DNA of 64,000 nucleotides from Chloroflexota bacterium (GTDB lineage: Bacteria > Chloroflexota > UBA11872 > VXNJ01), in the NCBI GenBank assembly GCA_026707405.1, contig JAPOWW010000007.1:147749-211748 (forward strand), in the 5' to 3' direction. Under the pieces are notes generated by a model that saw only the letters and a program-made list of their open reading frames with translations, searched no databases and was not told where the DNA came from. The position numbers and the translations under genes were made by a program. How positions within the stretch are numbered: the first letter of the stretch is position 1; every line of letters starts with the position of its first letter. Shown here in pieces: positions 1-8,413 of the stretch.

Positions 1-1
1 T

Positions 2-241
2 ATATTCGAGATCGTGGTCAATCAGACTTCGGAGACACTGACCGCAGAGCTGTCGAACATCGACGGAGTTCAGCACGTCGAGACCTCCGCCGAAGGGATC
101 TTCCAAAAGATCACAATCGCGGTGGAAGCAGGAGTCGACGCGAGAGATCAAATCCAGGCCACGATCGGCGCCGAGAGGGTGGAAAGTCTCGTCGTCCGCG
201 ACCCAACCCTAGAAGAAGCCTACGTCAGCATTCTGACTTGA
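2..241 (+). CDS. ABC transporter ATP-binding protein, C-terminal fragment
   Basis: The reading frame is open from the left edge, so only the last 79 or so residues are present and the start lies outside the window. The tail ends in DPTLEEAYVSIL, the C-terminal signature of DrrA/NatA-type ATPases that partner ABC-2 export permeases. It is preceded by a small regulatory fold with alternating hydrophobic strands, as in that family. The nucleotide-binding motifs are not visible, so the substrate cannot be guessed. It converges on the minus-strand SDR gene downstream. The family is likely from the tail alone; the exact role is unknown. Confidence 0.7.
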   Translation: MFEIVVNQTSETLTAELSNIDGVQHVETSAEGIFQKITIAVEAGVDARDQIQATIGAERVESLVVRDPTLEEAYVSILT

Positions 242-322
242 CCAGTCTCCGCTGCGTCTGGCGAAACCGGCGGCTCCACGACCGCCTGGTCACGTCGGTC
301 CTATGAGGTTGGCAATCCGCCA

Positions 323-1120
323 CTAAGTGCCGCGCTCGGGGTCGACGTACGGCGACACCCAACCGCGAGGCATAGGCATGCGGCCCGCCAGCCCCCCGTC
401 GACCAGCAAGGTCTGACCGCATATATAGCCCGCCTCCTCGCTGGCCAAGAAGAGCGTCGCCGAGGCTATGTCGTCCGCGTTGCCCCAACGCCGGATCGGC
501 GTGATCTGGTCGAACCTGCCCCAGGTTTCGGGCGTGTCGCCGGGGCGGATCGGTATCGCGCCCGGCGCGACACCGTTGACGCGTATTCCTTGGGGACCGA
601 GTTCCGCTCCCAGGCACGTCGTCAGGCATTCGAGCCCCCGCTTCAGCGAGTCGTAGACGTTCCGGTCAGGATGCACCGCCGTCGCGCCTACCGTCGAAAT
701 GAATATCACGCTCCCGTGCGCGCCGTTCTCGACCATCCAGCGGACCGCGCGCTGGGTCATCACGTATGGCGATTTGAACATCACGTTGAACTGAAAATCG
801 ACATCCTCCACGGATACCTCAAGAAAAGGCGAGGGAGTGCTACCGCCGGCGTTGTTCACCAGGATGTCCACTCCGCCCAGATCGTCGATCGCCCAGTCTA
901 TGAACTCCACCGCTTCGTCGACGTTCGACAAGTCCGCCGCGAGTCCCGCCGCCCTGCCGCCGCCTTCCCGAATGTCACACACAGCCTGTTCGACATCCCG
1001 TTTCCTCCGTCCCGTTACCGCCACGGACGCGCCTTCACCGGCGAATCGCTCCGCCATAATCCGTCCCAGTCCTCGCGTCGCCCCCGTCACAATCACCCGC
1101 TTGCCGTCAAACCTGTTCAT
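323..1120 (-). CDS. SDR family oxidoreductase
   Basis: This is a 265-residue classical short-chain dehydrogenase/reductase, a cytosolic NAD(P)-dependent alcohol/ketone oxidoreductase. The cofactor-binding TGATRGLG is at residues 12-19 and NNAG at 89-92. The catalytic Ser is near 142, with Tyr156 and Lys160 in YDSLK. Length and motif order are normal for the family. The arginine pair after the second strand (TGRRK) favours NADP(H), by family rule. The ATG directly follows the stop of the MFS gene with no gap, and a GGAGGG ribosome site lies within the end of that gene, so the two are probably one operon. The substrate is not predictable. Confidence 0.9.
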   Translation of the reverse strand: MNRFDGKRVIVTGATRGLGRIMAERFAGEGASVAVTGRRKRDVEQAVCDIREGGGRAAGLAADLSNVDEAVEFIDWAIDDLGGVDILVNNAGGSTPSPFLEVSVEDVDFQFNVMFKSPYVMTQRAVRWMVENGAHGSVIFISTVGATAVHPDRNVYDSLKRGLECLTTCLGAELGPQGIRVNGVAPGAIPIRPGDTPETWGRFDQITPIRRWGNADDIASATLFLASEEAGYICGQTLLVDGGLAGRMPMPRGWVSPYVDPERGT

Positions 1121-2362
1121 CTATCCCTCCACATTGGAAGAAGCGCTTGCCCTCAAAAGCGTCACCCTGAAAACTAGTACGCCGGCGACCGTAAGGGCTG
1201 CGGCGATTATGAAGAACTCCCTGTATCCCAGGATAGTTATCAGATACCCGCCGCCGAACGCGGCCAAGGCGAAGCTGACGGTCGTTCCCAATAGTGAAGC
1301 GCCCGTCGCCGAAGAAAGCCATTCGCTCGAAGCGATCTCCGTCAGATACACGTTGAGCGCCGGAGCCAGTATCGCCCCGCACGCGAGGATTCCCACGTAG
1401 CCCAGCCCCGCCGCGGCGAAATGAGGTATCAACGCAACCGGCAGCAGACTCAAGGCGATTCCAAACGCCGCCGTCGCCGCCGCCCGGCCCGTTCCCAGCC
1501 TCGAAGCCACGGCGGGCATCGTCAGCGCCACGGGCACTCCCAGGAACTGCGCGGCGGCCACCGTCAATCCGATCTGCGAGGTCGTAGCCCTCAGAATCGT
1601 ATCGGCGTACGCGTTGAAGAAAACCCACGCCGCGGCCTCTGCCGGAGTGAGCATGAGGCTTACCAGGCCGACGAGAATCAGTAGCCTCCACGGTGTTGGG
1701 CCTGCCGAGCCCGACCTACCTCCGTCGGTCTCGGCGCTCACCTCGCGGCCGCGCAGCAAAAACAAGACGGCGGCAAGGCTCAATACCGCCCCAAAGAGCA
1801 GTGAATAGCGGTACGGGCCGGGACCCGACAGAGACTCCCCGACCAGAAACGCGAATGCGCCGGGGAGAACCCCGCCGATCATGCTGCCTAAGCCTGATCC
1901 GAGCCATTGCAGCGAAAACCGCACCGAGAACGCGGCGCTCCGCTCTCTGGGGGCGGTCACTACTCCGAGATACGGCGTCAGGTTGACGTAGAACAGCATC
2001 CCGCCGCTAAAGGCCACCGAGTTCGCGACCACGAGCCAGCCTGGAATCAGGTCTTCAGGCAGCAGGTCGGCGAACGGCAGGAGCAGACCTCCGACTGCCC
2101 CAATGCCGAGACCGGTCAGCATGGTTCTGCGCGCGCCCCAACGCCGTCCCAAGCCGCCCGCTACCGGCGAGGCTCCCGCCGCCGCGACGATGGCCAGTCC
2201 GTTCAGCAACCCGATGAATGCGGGACCATAACCAAGCCGAATCACGTAGAGGTTCAAAAGAACGCCCAGGATCCCCATGCTCGTCACGGATCGAACGGTC
2301 GACGCCGCGATCAGATAGCGGGCGTCGACTCCCAGTTCCGTGAAAGCGCGTAGGTAGCGCAC
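1121..2362 (-). CDS. MFS transporter
   Basis: This is a 413-residue polytopic protein with about twelve hydrophobic segments split into two halves by a charged loop near residues 205-225. The loop between helices 2 and 3 carries the major facilitator motif A (GGLGRRWGARRT, residues 69-80). It is an inner-membrane secondary transporter, probably proton-coupled, with unknown substrate. It is the first gene of a two-gene unit with the downstream SDR. Uptake of a compound followed by its oxidation or reduction is a reasonable but unproven reading of that pairing. Confidence 0.87.
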   Translation of the reverse strand: MRYLRAFTELGVDARYLIAASTVRSVTSMGILGVLLNLYVIRLGYGPAFIGLLNGLAIVAAAGASPVAGGLGRRWGARRTMLTGLGIGAVGGLLLPFADLLPEDLIPGWLVVANSVAFSGGMLFYVNLTPYLGVVTAPRERSAAFSVRFSLQWLGSGLGSMIGGVLPGAFAFLVGESLSGPGPYRYSLLFGAVLSLAAVLFLLRGREVSAETDGGRSGSAGPTPWRLLILVGLVSLMLTPAEAAAWVFFNAYADTILRATTSQIGLTVAAAQFLGVPVALTMPAVASRLGTGRAAATAAFGIALSLLPVALIPHFAAAGLGYVGILACGAILAPALNVYLTEIASSEWLSSATGASLLGTTVSFALAAFGGGYLITILGYREFFIIAAALTVAGVLVFRVTLLRASASSNVEG

Positions 2363-2518
2363 GCCGTCCGTCCTGTCGGTTAAGTGGCGATTCGACGCCG
2401 GCGCGGACGCCGGAACTCGTTCAGCGAGCGCCGGACCGAAGTTTGTTGGCAGTACCGAAAGGGAGTGACGATAGCCCTACGCCTCCCGCCGCCTATGCGC
2501 TCAAGAAGCGGAGTCTAT

Positions 2519-3244
2519 CTAGCCATCTGCCTGAATTCGTTGAATCACGCCGCAAGCCTCCCGGCCACCCGCCCCGGCGTCTTGGCCGTACGTGTCAGGC
2601 TTGGCATGGATGATGATGGCGGAGCCGTCGGAGTCGAAGAGAGAATTGTGAGCGCCCTCCGCCAGAGTCACACTGGCGGTGAAAAAGTCTGCCCTGGCCG
2701 CGCCATTCTCCCCCGCGTGGATGTTGGGCAGGTCGCCCGCATGGAAGCCATCGACGTTATTGAATCCGTGACCCTTTCCCAAAGGACTGAAGTGATCGCC
2801 GGCAGCACCAAAGTCAGGTTCACAAGCGCCGACCGTATGGATATGGAAGCCATGACCGCCTGGAGTCAGACCTGAAACATCTGCCGCAACCAGAACGCCG
2901 TGGGACATCTGCGTCAGCGTCACTACTCCTGCCGGTGAGCCGTCGGTTCCGACCATGGCGGCCCTGGCCGTTGCTCCCACGTCCGCGCTATCCCATGTGC
3001 GCACAGCAATGGAGCCAAGCTGGGCCAGCTCGCTGCGATGCTCGTCCAAGCACGCCTGCTCCGCCCGGTCGCCGTGTACGCGTTCATAGATGCCAATGTT
3101 CTTGTATTTCCCCCGACTGTGCTCGAACACGTCGTTAAACTCCACGCAGGTCGCAGGCCATTCATGGCGAGTATCCGCGCGCGCCACTACCCCCAAGGCA
3201 GCCGCTCCAATCAGTGCTATCAGAACCGGGCGCAGGAATTTCAT
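2519..3244 (-). CDS. sodC: Cu/Zn superoxide dismutase, exported
   Basis: This is a 241-residue protein that dismutates superoxide outside the cytoplasm. A signal peptide spans about residues 1-23. The C-terminal 140 residues are a complete SOD domain: His134 and His136 in GFHIH, bridging His151 in GDHFSP, His159, His168 and Asp171 for zinc, and His213 in IIHAKPD. Arg229 is the active-site arginine, and Cys141/Cys231 would form the conserved disulfide. Residues 24-80 form an extra N-terminal region with two Cys (33, 65) and many acidic residues; this is not part of the SOD fold and I do not recognise it. No metal chaperone gene is nearby. Confidence 0.9.
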   Translation of the reverse strand: MKFLRPVLIALIGAAALGVVARADTRHEWPATCVEFNDVFEHSRGKYKNIGIYERVHGDRAEQACLDEHRSELAQLGSIAVRTWDSADVGATARAAMVGTDGSPAGVVTLTQMSHGVLVAADVSGLTPGGHGFHIHTVGACEPDFGAAGDHFSPLGKGHGFNNVDGFHAGDLPNIHAGENGAARADFFTASVTLAEGAHNSLFDSDGSAIIIHAKPDTYGQDAGAGGREACGVIQRIQADG

Positions 3245-3398
3245 GACGAGCCGCCTCGTGGAAAAGCTAAGGACTAGGAAGTCTATCGAAAAACCCAGCG
3301 TCGGGGTTCAGGCCGTCTTTAGGGCCGCCCAACTCGAAAAACCGGTGCCGATGAGACCGGCGCCCTCCCCGGCCATCCACCAGCCATCGATTCCCTTT

Positions 3399-3435
3399 CT
3401 AGGCTAATTCAAATTCCACCTTTGAATTAGCCTAG
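3399..3435. promoter_or_regulatory. Perfect 15-bp inverted repeat upstream of the DUF4143 ATPase gene
   Basis: The arm CTAGGCTAATTCAAA (3399-3413) is repeated exactly in reverse complement at 3421-3435 across a 7-bp spacer. The centre is A+T-rich in a G+C-rich genome. It ends 24 bp before the start codon at 3460, and TTGAAT in the right arm could serve as a -35 element. It could be an operator for autoregulation or a leader hairpin. There is no T-tract, so a terminator is unlikely. Confidence 0.7.
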
Positions 3436-3459
3436 TTTTGGGATAGGCTCTATTTCACT

Positions 3460-4635
3460 ATGATTGATCGCGACATCACGCCGAAGCTACTCGACGCGGC
3501 GCAATCGTTGCCTTCGATCACACTGACCGGTCCAAGACAAAGCGGCAAGACGACCCTATGCCGGGCCATATTTCCGACTCATCCATATGCGACCCTTGAG
3601 GCTGCCGACACGCGCGCTTTCGCCACGGAAGACCCCCGCGCTTTTCTGGCTCAATTTCCACATGGCGCCATTGTCGACGAGGTGCAACGTGCGCCGGACC
3701 TTCTGTCCTATCTCCAAGGCGTCATCGACACGGATCCCGCCCCCGGGCGGTGGATTCTTACAGGATCGCAAAACCTCTCACTGCTTGAGTCGGTCAGCCA
3801 ATCGCTGGCGGGACGCACGGCGGTACACCACCTGCTCCCGCTGACTCGCGGCGAGACATTGCGCTTCGAGCGGCATCCCGCGAGTCTCGAAGAAACCCTT
3901 TTCACCGGCGGCTATCCACGCATCTTTGATCGAGCGCTCGACCCGGCGGACTGGCTCGGTTCGTACGTCGCCACCTATGTCGAGCGCGATGTGCGCACGG
4001 TAAGCAACGTAGGCGATCTCTCGACCTTCCAAAGGTTCGTCGAGCTATGCGCGGGCCGCACTTCGCAGTTGCTCAATTACGCGTCGCTGGCCGGCGACTG
4101 CGGCATATCACAGCCGACTGCCAAGGCCTGGATCAGCATATTGGAGGCCAGCTTTGTGGCTTTTCGTCTTCGGGCGTTTCACGGAAACCTGCGCAAGCGG
4201 TTGGTGAAGATGCCAAAACTGCACTTCTACGACACCGGCCTGGTCTGCTGGCTCCTTGGGATCCGCAAGCCTGAGGAGCTGCACACGCATCCGCTGCGCG
4301 GTCCAATCTTCGAGACATGGGTCATTTCAGAGATCGCGAAACACCGGATCAACCGGGGGGAGACACGCGGGCTGGCCTTCTATCGCGACAGCAACGGAGC
4401 CGAGGTCGACCTGGTTATCGAGCGCCCGTCTGTCCTCACGCTCGTCGAAGCCAAATCTTCCAAGACCGCATCGTCAAGCCTGTTCGATGGAGCGCGGCGC
4501 GTCAGGCGGCATTTCGCAAAATCGTCCCGTCCGTGTGACGTCGTCGTATCCTACGGTGGCGACCAACCGCAACGGCGAACCGAAGGAACGCTACTACCCT
4601 GGGATGCGCTGCACGAAGCAGGTATTTGGGAATAG
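3460..4635 (+). CDS. AAA-type ATPase with DUF4143 nuclease-like C-terminal domain
   Basis: This 391-residue protein belongs to the widespread AAA_14/DUF4143 family of unknown cellular role. The Walker A is GPRQSGKT (24-31), Walker B IVDE (71-74), and a sensor-like WILTGSQN follows. A middle winged-helix-like section precedes the C-terminal DUF4143 part, which carries NGAEVDLVIE and LVEAKSS, the D and E-x-K pattern of PD-(D/E)xK folds. Length is typical. The gene stands alone between convergent and divergent neighbours, with its own palindromic upstream element. Such genes are often sporadically distributed and horizontally acquired, so recent gain is possible, but base composition does not obviously differ from its neighbours. 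Confidence 0.88.
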   Translation: MIDRDITPKLLDAAQSLPSITLTGPRQSGKTTLCRAIFPTHPYATLEAADTRAFATEDPRAFLAQFPHGAIVDEVQRAPDLLSYLQGVIDTDPAPGRWILTGSQNLSLLESVSQSLAGRTAVHHLLPLTRGETLRFERHPASLEETLFTGGYPRIFDRALDPADWLGSYVATYVERDVRTVSNVGDLSTFQRFVELCAGRTSQLLNYASLAGDCGISQPTAKAWISILEASFVAFRLRAFHGNLRKRLVKMPKLHFYDTGLVCWLLGIRKPEELHTHPLRGPIFETWVISEIAKHRINRGETRGLAFYRDSNGAEVDLVIERPSVLTLVEAKSSKTASSSLFDGARRVRRHFAKSSRPCDVVVSYGGDQPQRRTEGTLLPWDALHEAGIWE

Positions 4636-4650
4636 CAAGCGGACTGTCCG

Positions 4651-5280
4651 CTAGCCGAGAACATTCTCCCCGCCGTCGTCGAGTTCCTGTGGCCTCAGCC
4701 AGTAGTTGAACTGCGGCGTCCAGTCATCCTCGCTATAGCCGGCCAGCGCCAGAATGTGCCAGACCGAGCAGAAAATGTCGCCAGGTCCAAAGAAGACGGA
4801 GTTCTTACGCACGATTTTGCCGTCCTTCCGTTCGTATAGGACGGCTCCAGGCATGTTTTCGTAGTAAGGAGTTGCGATCTGCTCGCGCATGTAATCCCCG
4901 CCCGCGTGAGAGGCGAGTCGGAACCGCCAGCCGCGAGAATTCGCGAATAGTCGCTGGGTCTCCGGATCATCCTTCGACACGAGCACAACCGCCATCGCCG
5001 ACTCCAGGTGCGGCACGAAGCCGTTGAACCCGTCGGCCCACAACGTGCAAGACCGGCAGCCCTGGCCCATATTGTGGATGACGAAAAGCTTGTCCCGGCC
5101 CGCGAATAGATCGCTCAGACGCGTCTCCCCGTCCTGAGTCTGGAACGTGTAGTCGGGTACTTCACAACCGGAAGCCGCCCGCCGCATCGCGTTGAGCCTC
5201 TCGGTCAGAACGCCTATATGAAGCTCCAATTCCTCGATGGTGGCGTTGGAGTCGATTGAAGACACTTCGGAGTCAGACAT
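4651..5280 (-). CDS. DUF899 family thioredoxin-like protein
   Basis: This is a 209-residue cytosolic protein. It opens with a short helix, then a thioredoxin-like core with GQGCRSCTLWADGFNG, where CRSC sits at the position of the redox Cys pair. The stretch with the FFGPGDIFCSVWHILAL pattern near the C terminus is typical of DUF899 proteins. No enzymatic activity is established for the family; a redox or peroxide-related role is only an inference from the fold. It converges on the DUF4143 gene with a 15-bp gap and lies downstream of tRNA-Asn on the same strand. Confidence 0.83.
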   Translation of the reverse strand: MSDSEVSSIDSNATIEELELHIGVLTERLNAMRRAASGCEVPDYTFQTQDGETRLSDLFAGRDKLFVIHNMGQGCRSCTLWADGFNGFVPHLESAMAVVLVSKDDPETQRLFANSRGWRFRLASHAGGDYMREQIATPYYENMPGAVLYERKDGKIVRKNSVFFGPGDIFCSVWHILALAGYSEDDWTPQFNYWLRPQELDDGGENVLG

Positions 5281-5373
5281 CAGTGCTCCTCTTTCCTGAC
5301 TGTTGAGTGAGGCTCCCTTAGCAACAAGGGACGGTTCAACCGCTGCTAAGCGGACACCTCATACTGTAAGACT

Positions 5374-5449
5374 TGGCTCCTCGGGCAGGACTTGAACCTG
5401 CAACCATACGGTTAACAGCCGTCCGCTCTACCAATTGAGCTACCGAGGA
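5374..5449 (-). tRNA. tRNA-Asn (GTT)
   Basis: Read on the minus strand, a full cloverleaf is visible. The acceptor stem is TCCTCGG/CCGAGGA, the D-arm begins AGCTCAATTGGTAGAG, the anticodon loop CTGTTAA has GTT at its centre, and the T-arm contains GGTTCAAGTCC. The discriminator base is G and the 3' CCA is encoded (complement of 5374-5376). Confidence 0.97.
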
Positions 5450-5462
5450 CTGTACTGCCAAC

Positions 5463-5490
5463 ATTATCGGGTATCGGGCGGGCATCTCAA
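5463..5490 (-). promoter_or_regulatory. Sigma70-type promoter for tRNA-Asn
   Basis: On the minus strand TTGAGA (complement of 5485-5490) is followed after 16 bp by GATAAT (complement of 5463-5468), a good match to -35/-10 consensus. The -10 box ends 13 bp before the mature tRNA 5' end, so transcription would start only a few bases upstream of it. Confidence 0.6.
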
Positions 5491-5668
5491 TAGTTTGCTA
5501 AGGGTTAACGCGGGCGATTTTGCGGACGGCGACAATCATGCTCTCGACCCGCTCCTATTGACTGAGCCTGCCTAGAGTGTTGTGGTAACAACAACAAGGA
5601 GACGTTTTCAAGGGCGGACCGGTATAGTCCGTGCCGCTCGTTGATGAGAGCTCAGATTGACGCCGGTC

Positions 5669-6571
5669 TTACGTAGGCGTCTCGATCAGGATGTCACGCA
5701 CGACGCGTTCGGCTTTCGCTGCTTTTTTTGGGTCGTTAGAGCGATGCTCCCGCAGATGTAGCAGCGCCTTCCACAGCCCCCAGCCTCGCCCGCGAACCCA
5801 CGTGCCTTCATCGGCTGCCAGCTCGGAGCGGAAGACCTCCCGGCTGTGCCCGGAGAAAAGCGTCCACGCGATGGTCACGTCGCACGAAGGGTCGCCCGCG
5901 GCCAACTGCCCGAAATCGATCACCCCGCAAAGCCGCCCGTCCTTTACCAAGAGGTTTCCAGCCGCGACGTCCCCGTGGACCCAAACCGGTTCTCGATCAG
6001 ACCTCTCTTCCACCGCCGCTTCCCAGATCGAAGTGGCAGCGTCTGGGTTGATAGCGTCCTGCAGCAGCTCTATGCACTCGCGAGTTTCGGAGTCATACAC
6101 TGCCAGCTTCCCTCCGCGAAAGAAGTTGTGCCGTCCCGGCCTCGGCCCGCCGGTCGCGTCGATCGATTGCAGCGCGTTCAGGAAGCTCGCGAGGTCCTTG
6201 GCAAATTCGACGATATCGGCGATGCGATCCATCGACGCAGTCTCGCCTTCAATCCACCGATTCGCCGACCACGGCCAGGGATAGTCCAAACTCGGCGCGC
6301 CCTTTCCGAGGGGCACTGGTATGGGGAGTGGGAGATGCGGCTCTAGCTTCGGGAGCCACTCGTGCTCGATCACCACGTGCGCGGCGTAGGCCTTCCGACT
6401 AGGCAACCGGGCACTCATCTCGCCACCAAGATGGAACGTCTTGTTGTCGTGACCGCCAGGCAAAACCGGCTCTATGGGTAAATCGGCCCACATTGGGAAT
6501 TGCCTGGTTACCAGTCTTTTGACAAGTGATGCATCAATCCTGACAGGATCGACCAGGCGCTCCTCGACCAT
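5669..6571 (-). CDS. Aminoglycoside phosphotransferase-fold kinase
   Basis: This is a 300-residue APH/choline-kinase-fold phosphotransferase. VWVHGDVAAGNLLV (about 197-209) holds the catalytic HGD at 199-201 and the metal-binding Asn206. IDFGQLAAGDP (218-228) supplies the second metal Asp. The N-terminal lobe ends with ANRWIEGE, the usual hinge. The natural substrate of such chromosomal homologues is rarely an antibiotic and cannot be told from sequence. It has no operon partner; the 219 bp between it and tRNA-Asn and the 238 bp upstream show no further gene. Confidence 0.85.
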   Translation of the reverse strand: MVEERLVDPVRIDASLVKRLVTRQFPMWADLPIEPVLPGGHDNKTFHLGGEMSARLPSRKAYAAHVVIEHEWLPKLEPHLPLPIPVPLGKGAPSLDYPWPWSANRWIEGETASMDRIADIVEFAKDLASFLNALQSIDATGGPRPGRHNFFRGGKLAVYDSETRECIELLQDAINPDAATSIWEAAVEERSDREPVWVHGDVAAGNLLVKDGRLCGVIDFGQLAAGDPSCDVTIAWTLFSGHSREVFRSELAADEGTWVRGRGWGLWKALLHLREHRSNDPKKAAKAERVVRDILIETPT

Positions 6572-6809
6572 ATCCTTCGACGTGTTCCTACTGTCTACAG
6601 AGCTCGGTTTGAGTCACAATAACCGGGTGTCCTTGGAGGAATCTACGTGCGCCCGCAGGCCTTCTTCACGTCCGCCTTGGCCCCGGACCGAGTCCGCAAT
6701 GGCTATTGTGGCCCAGGCGACGACGCAGCAGCGGAGTCTCCTATACTCGAATACAGGTTGAATTCCCTAGAAGACGGCCCCTTTTTCGAGGGAGCGAGGT
6801 GGCGCCTGG

Positions 6810-8096
6810 ATGACTGAGATCACGACATTTCTGAGCGTCGAGCAGGCCGCTGAGCGCATTCTGTCGGTCTTCGAGCCGCTGGATGCCATTGAGGTACCGC
6901 TCGACCGATCCCTCGGGATGGTTCTTGCCGCCGACGTCATCGCGCCTCATGACGTTCCTCTCAACGACAACTCCGCCTTCGACGGCTACGCCCTGCACGC
7001 GGCCGATATCGCAAATGCCTCGGAGCAGTCGCCCGTCCGCCTGCAGGTCGTATACGACTTGCAGGCCGGCTTTGTGGGGGACGAGCCTGTAGGCCCCGGT
7101 CAGGCCGTAAGGATCATGACGGGCGCGCCCGTACCCGAGGGAGCCGACACGGTCGTCGGTTTCGAATCGACCGACCGGGAGGACTGGGGCAAATTCGGCA
7201 CCGATCCTCGTGGCGATTCCGGGCAGGACCGGTCGTTCGTCACGGTGCTTGAGATCGAGGAAAAGGGCGAAAACATCCGCCTGGCCGGCGAGGACATCGC
7301 ACAAGGCCAGGTGGCGCTCTCCAAAGGCACCGAGCTGAAGCCGGGCGCCATAGGCGTTTTGGCTTCGCTCGGTTACAGCCGCGTTCCGGTGCACCGCCGG
7401 CCCGTGGTCGCCGTGATACCGACCGGCGATGAGATCATTGAGGTTACCGACCCCATTTCGCCCGGCAAGGTACGCAACAGCCACGCCTGGGGGCTGGAGT
7501 CGCTCGTGCGTCATCACGGGGGAGCACCCCGTCGCTGGAACATAGTCCCCGACGACATCGATGCCGTGCGGGAAAACCTGCGCGCCGCCGCCGAAGTGTC
7601 CGATCTGATGCTCACCATCGGCGGCGTTTCGATGGGCGATTACGACCTCGTCAAAAACGTCGTCGGCACACACGGCAACGTGGACTTCTGGCAGATAGCC
7701 ATGCGCCCGGGCAAGCCGCTCGTGTTTGGCGAGATCGACGGCACCCCGATTATGGGACTGCCAGGCAATCCGGTCTCCGGTCTGGTCGTGTTCGAGCAGT
7801 TCGGCCGCCCGGCGGTCCGCAAAATGCTCGGATTCACCAAGCTCCGCAAGCCCACGGTCGAAGCCGTTCTCAAGCAAGGCGTCTACGGCAAACGCGGACG
7901 CCGCATCTACGCGCGAGTGAAAGTGGAGCGCGTCGACGGCGGCTACGAGTGCTGGCCGACCGGCGAGCAAGGATCCGGGATCATGTCCTCGATGGCCAAG
8001 GCCGACGGACTGGCGATTATCTCCGAGCACGGTGGTAGCGTTCCGGCGGGACAGACCGTGGCAGTCCAGATGCTCGACTGGCCTGACGTGGAATAG
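6810..8096 (+). CDS. moeA: Molybdopterin molybdenumtransferase MoeA
   Basis: This 428-residue protein inserts molybdate into adenylated molybdopterin in the last step of molybdenum cofactor synthesis, in the cytosol. Family motifs appear in order: DNSAFDGYAL (around 53-62), MTGAPVPEGADTVV (around 107), PTGDE (around 207), the GGVSMGDYD catalytic loop (around 271), MRPGKPLVFG and GLPGNPVS. Length is normal. It is a stand-alone gene, and no other moa/moe/mog gene or molybdoenzyme is in the window. The start at 6810 follows a GGAGCGAGGTGG purine-rich region. Confidence 0.95.
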   Translation: MTEITTFLSVEQAAERILSVFEPLDAIEVPLDRSLGMVLAADVIAPHDVPLNDNSAFDGYALHAADIANASEQSPVRLQVVYDLQAGFVGDEPVGPGQAVRIMTGAPVPEGADTVVGFESTDREDWGKFGTDPRGDSGQDRSFVTVLEIEEKGENIRLAGEDIAQGQVALSKGTELKPGAIGVLASLGYSRVPVHRRPVVAVIPTGDEIIEVTDPISPGKVRNSHAWGLESLVRHHGGAPRRWNIVPDDIDAVRENLRAAAEVSDLMLTIGGVSMGDYDLVKNVVGTHGNVDFWQIAMRPGKPLVFGEIDGTPIMGLPGNPVSGLVVFEQFGRPAVRKMLGFTKLRKPTVEAVLKQGVYGKRGRRIYARVKVERVDGGYECWPTGEQGSGIMSSMAKADGLAIISEHGGSVPAGQTVAVQMLDWPDVE

Positions 8097-8157
8097 CGAG
8101 ACTCTCCCGACCAGTCGTTCGGCGGCGCGCCGGTCGATATACTCGAAGACTCGATTA

Positions 8158-8234
8158 GGGCGTGTAGCTCAGCTGGTCAGAGCGCACGGTTCACATCCGT
8201 GAGGCCACAGGTTCGAGTCCTGTCACGCCCACCA
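8158..8234 (+). tRNA. tRNA-Val (CAC)
   Basis: The acceptor stem GGGCGTG pairs with CACGCCC. The D-arm starts TAGCTCAGCTGGTCAGAG, the anticodon loop TTCACAT has CAC at its centre, and the T-arm has GGTTCGAGTCC. The discriminator is A and CCA is encoded at 8232-8234. A TATACT -10-like box at 8138-8143 lies upstream, without a convincing -35. Confidence 0.97.
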
Positions 8235-8413
8235 ATCTGGATAAAATCAAGAATCTTTGTACTAACTTCCAATAATGCCGTTCGCCAATGGCAGACAGAC
8301 CGCGCCTACCAGGCGGAGACGTTCTAGGCTTGCAATCGTCGATGCACATCGGAAAACAGTGTCCTGGTAGATCCACACGCGAACCACGCTGGATAGACGC
8401 GTTGAGGTGAAGC

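Noticed and set aside
3460-4635. DUF4143 gene as part of a mobile element
   Set aside because: The inverted repeat lies only upstream; there is no matching copy downstream, no target duplication and no transposase.
5314-5353. Two small hairpins after tRNA-Asn as a terminator
   Set aside because: Stems are 5-6 bp and no T-run follows on the tRNA strand, so evidence for intrinsic termination is too weak.
6741-8030. A long open frame (429 codons) on the minus strand opposite moeA
   Set aside because: Its residues show no domain or hydrophobic pattern, and it mirrors the high-GC codon phase of moeA, which has complete family motifs. It is a shadow.
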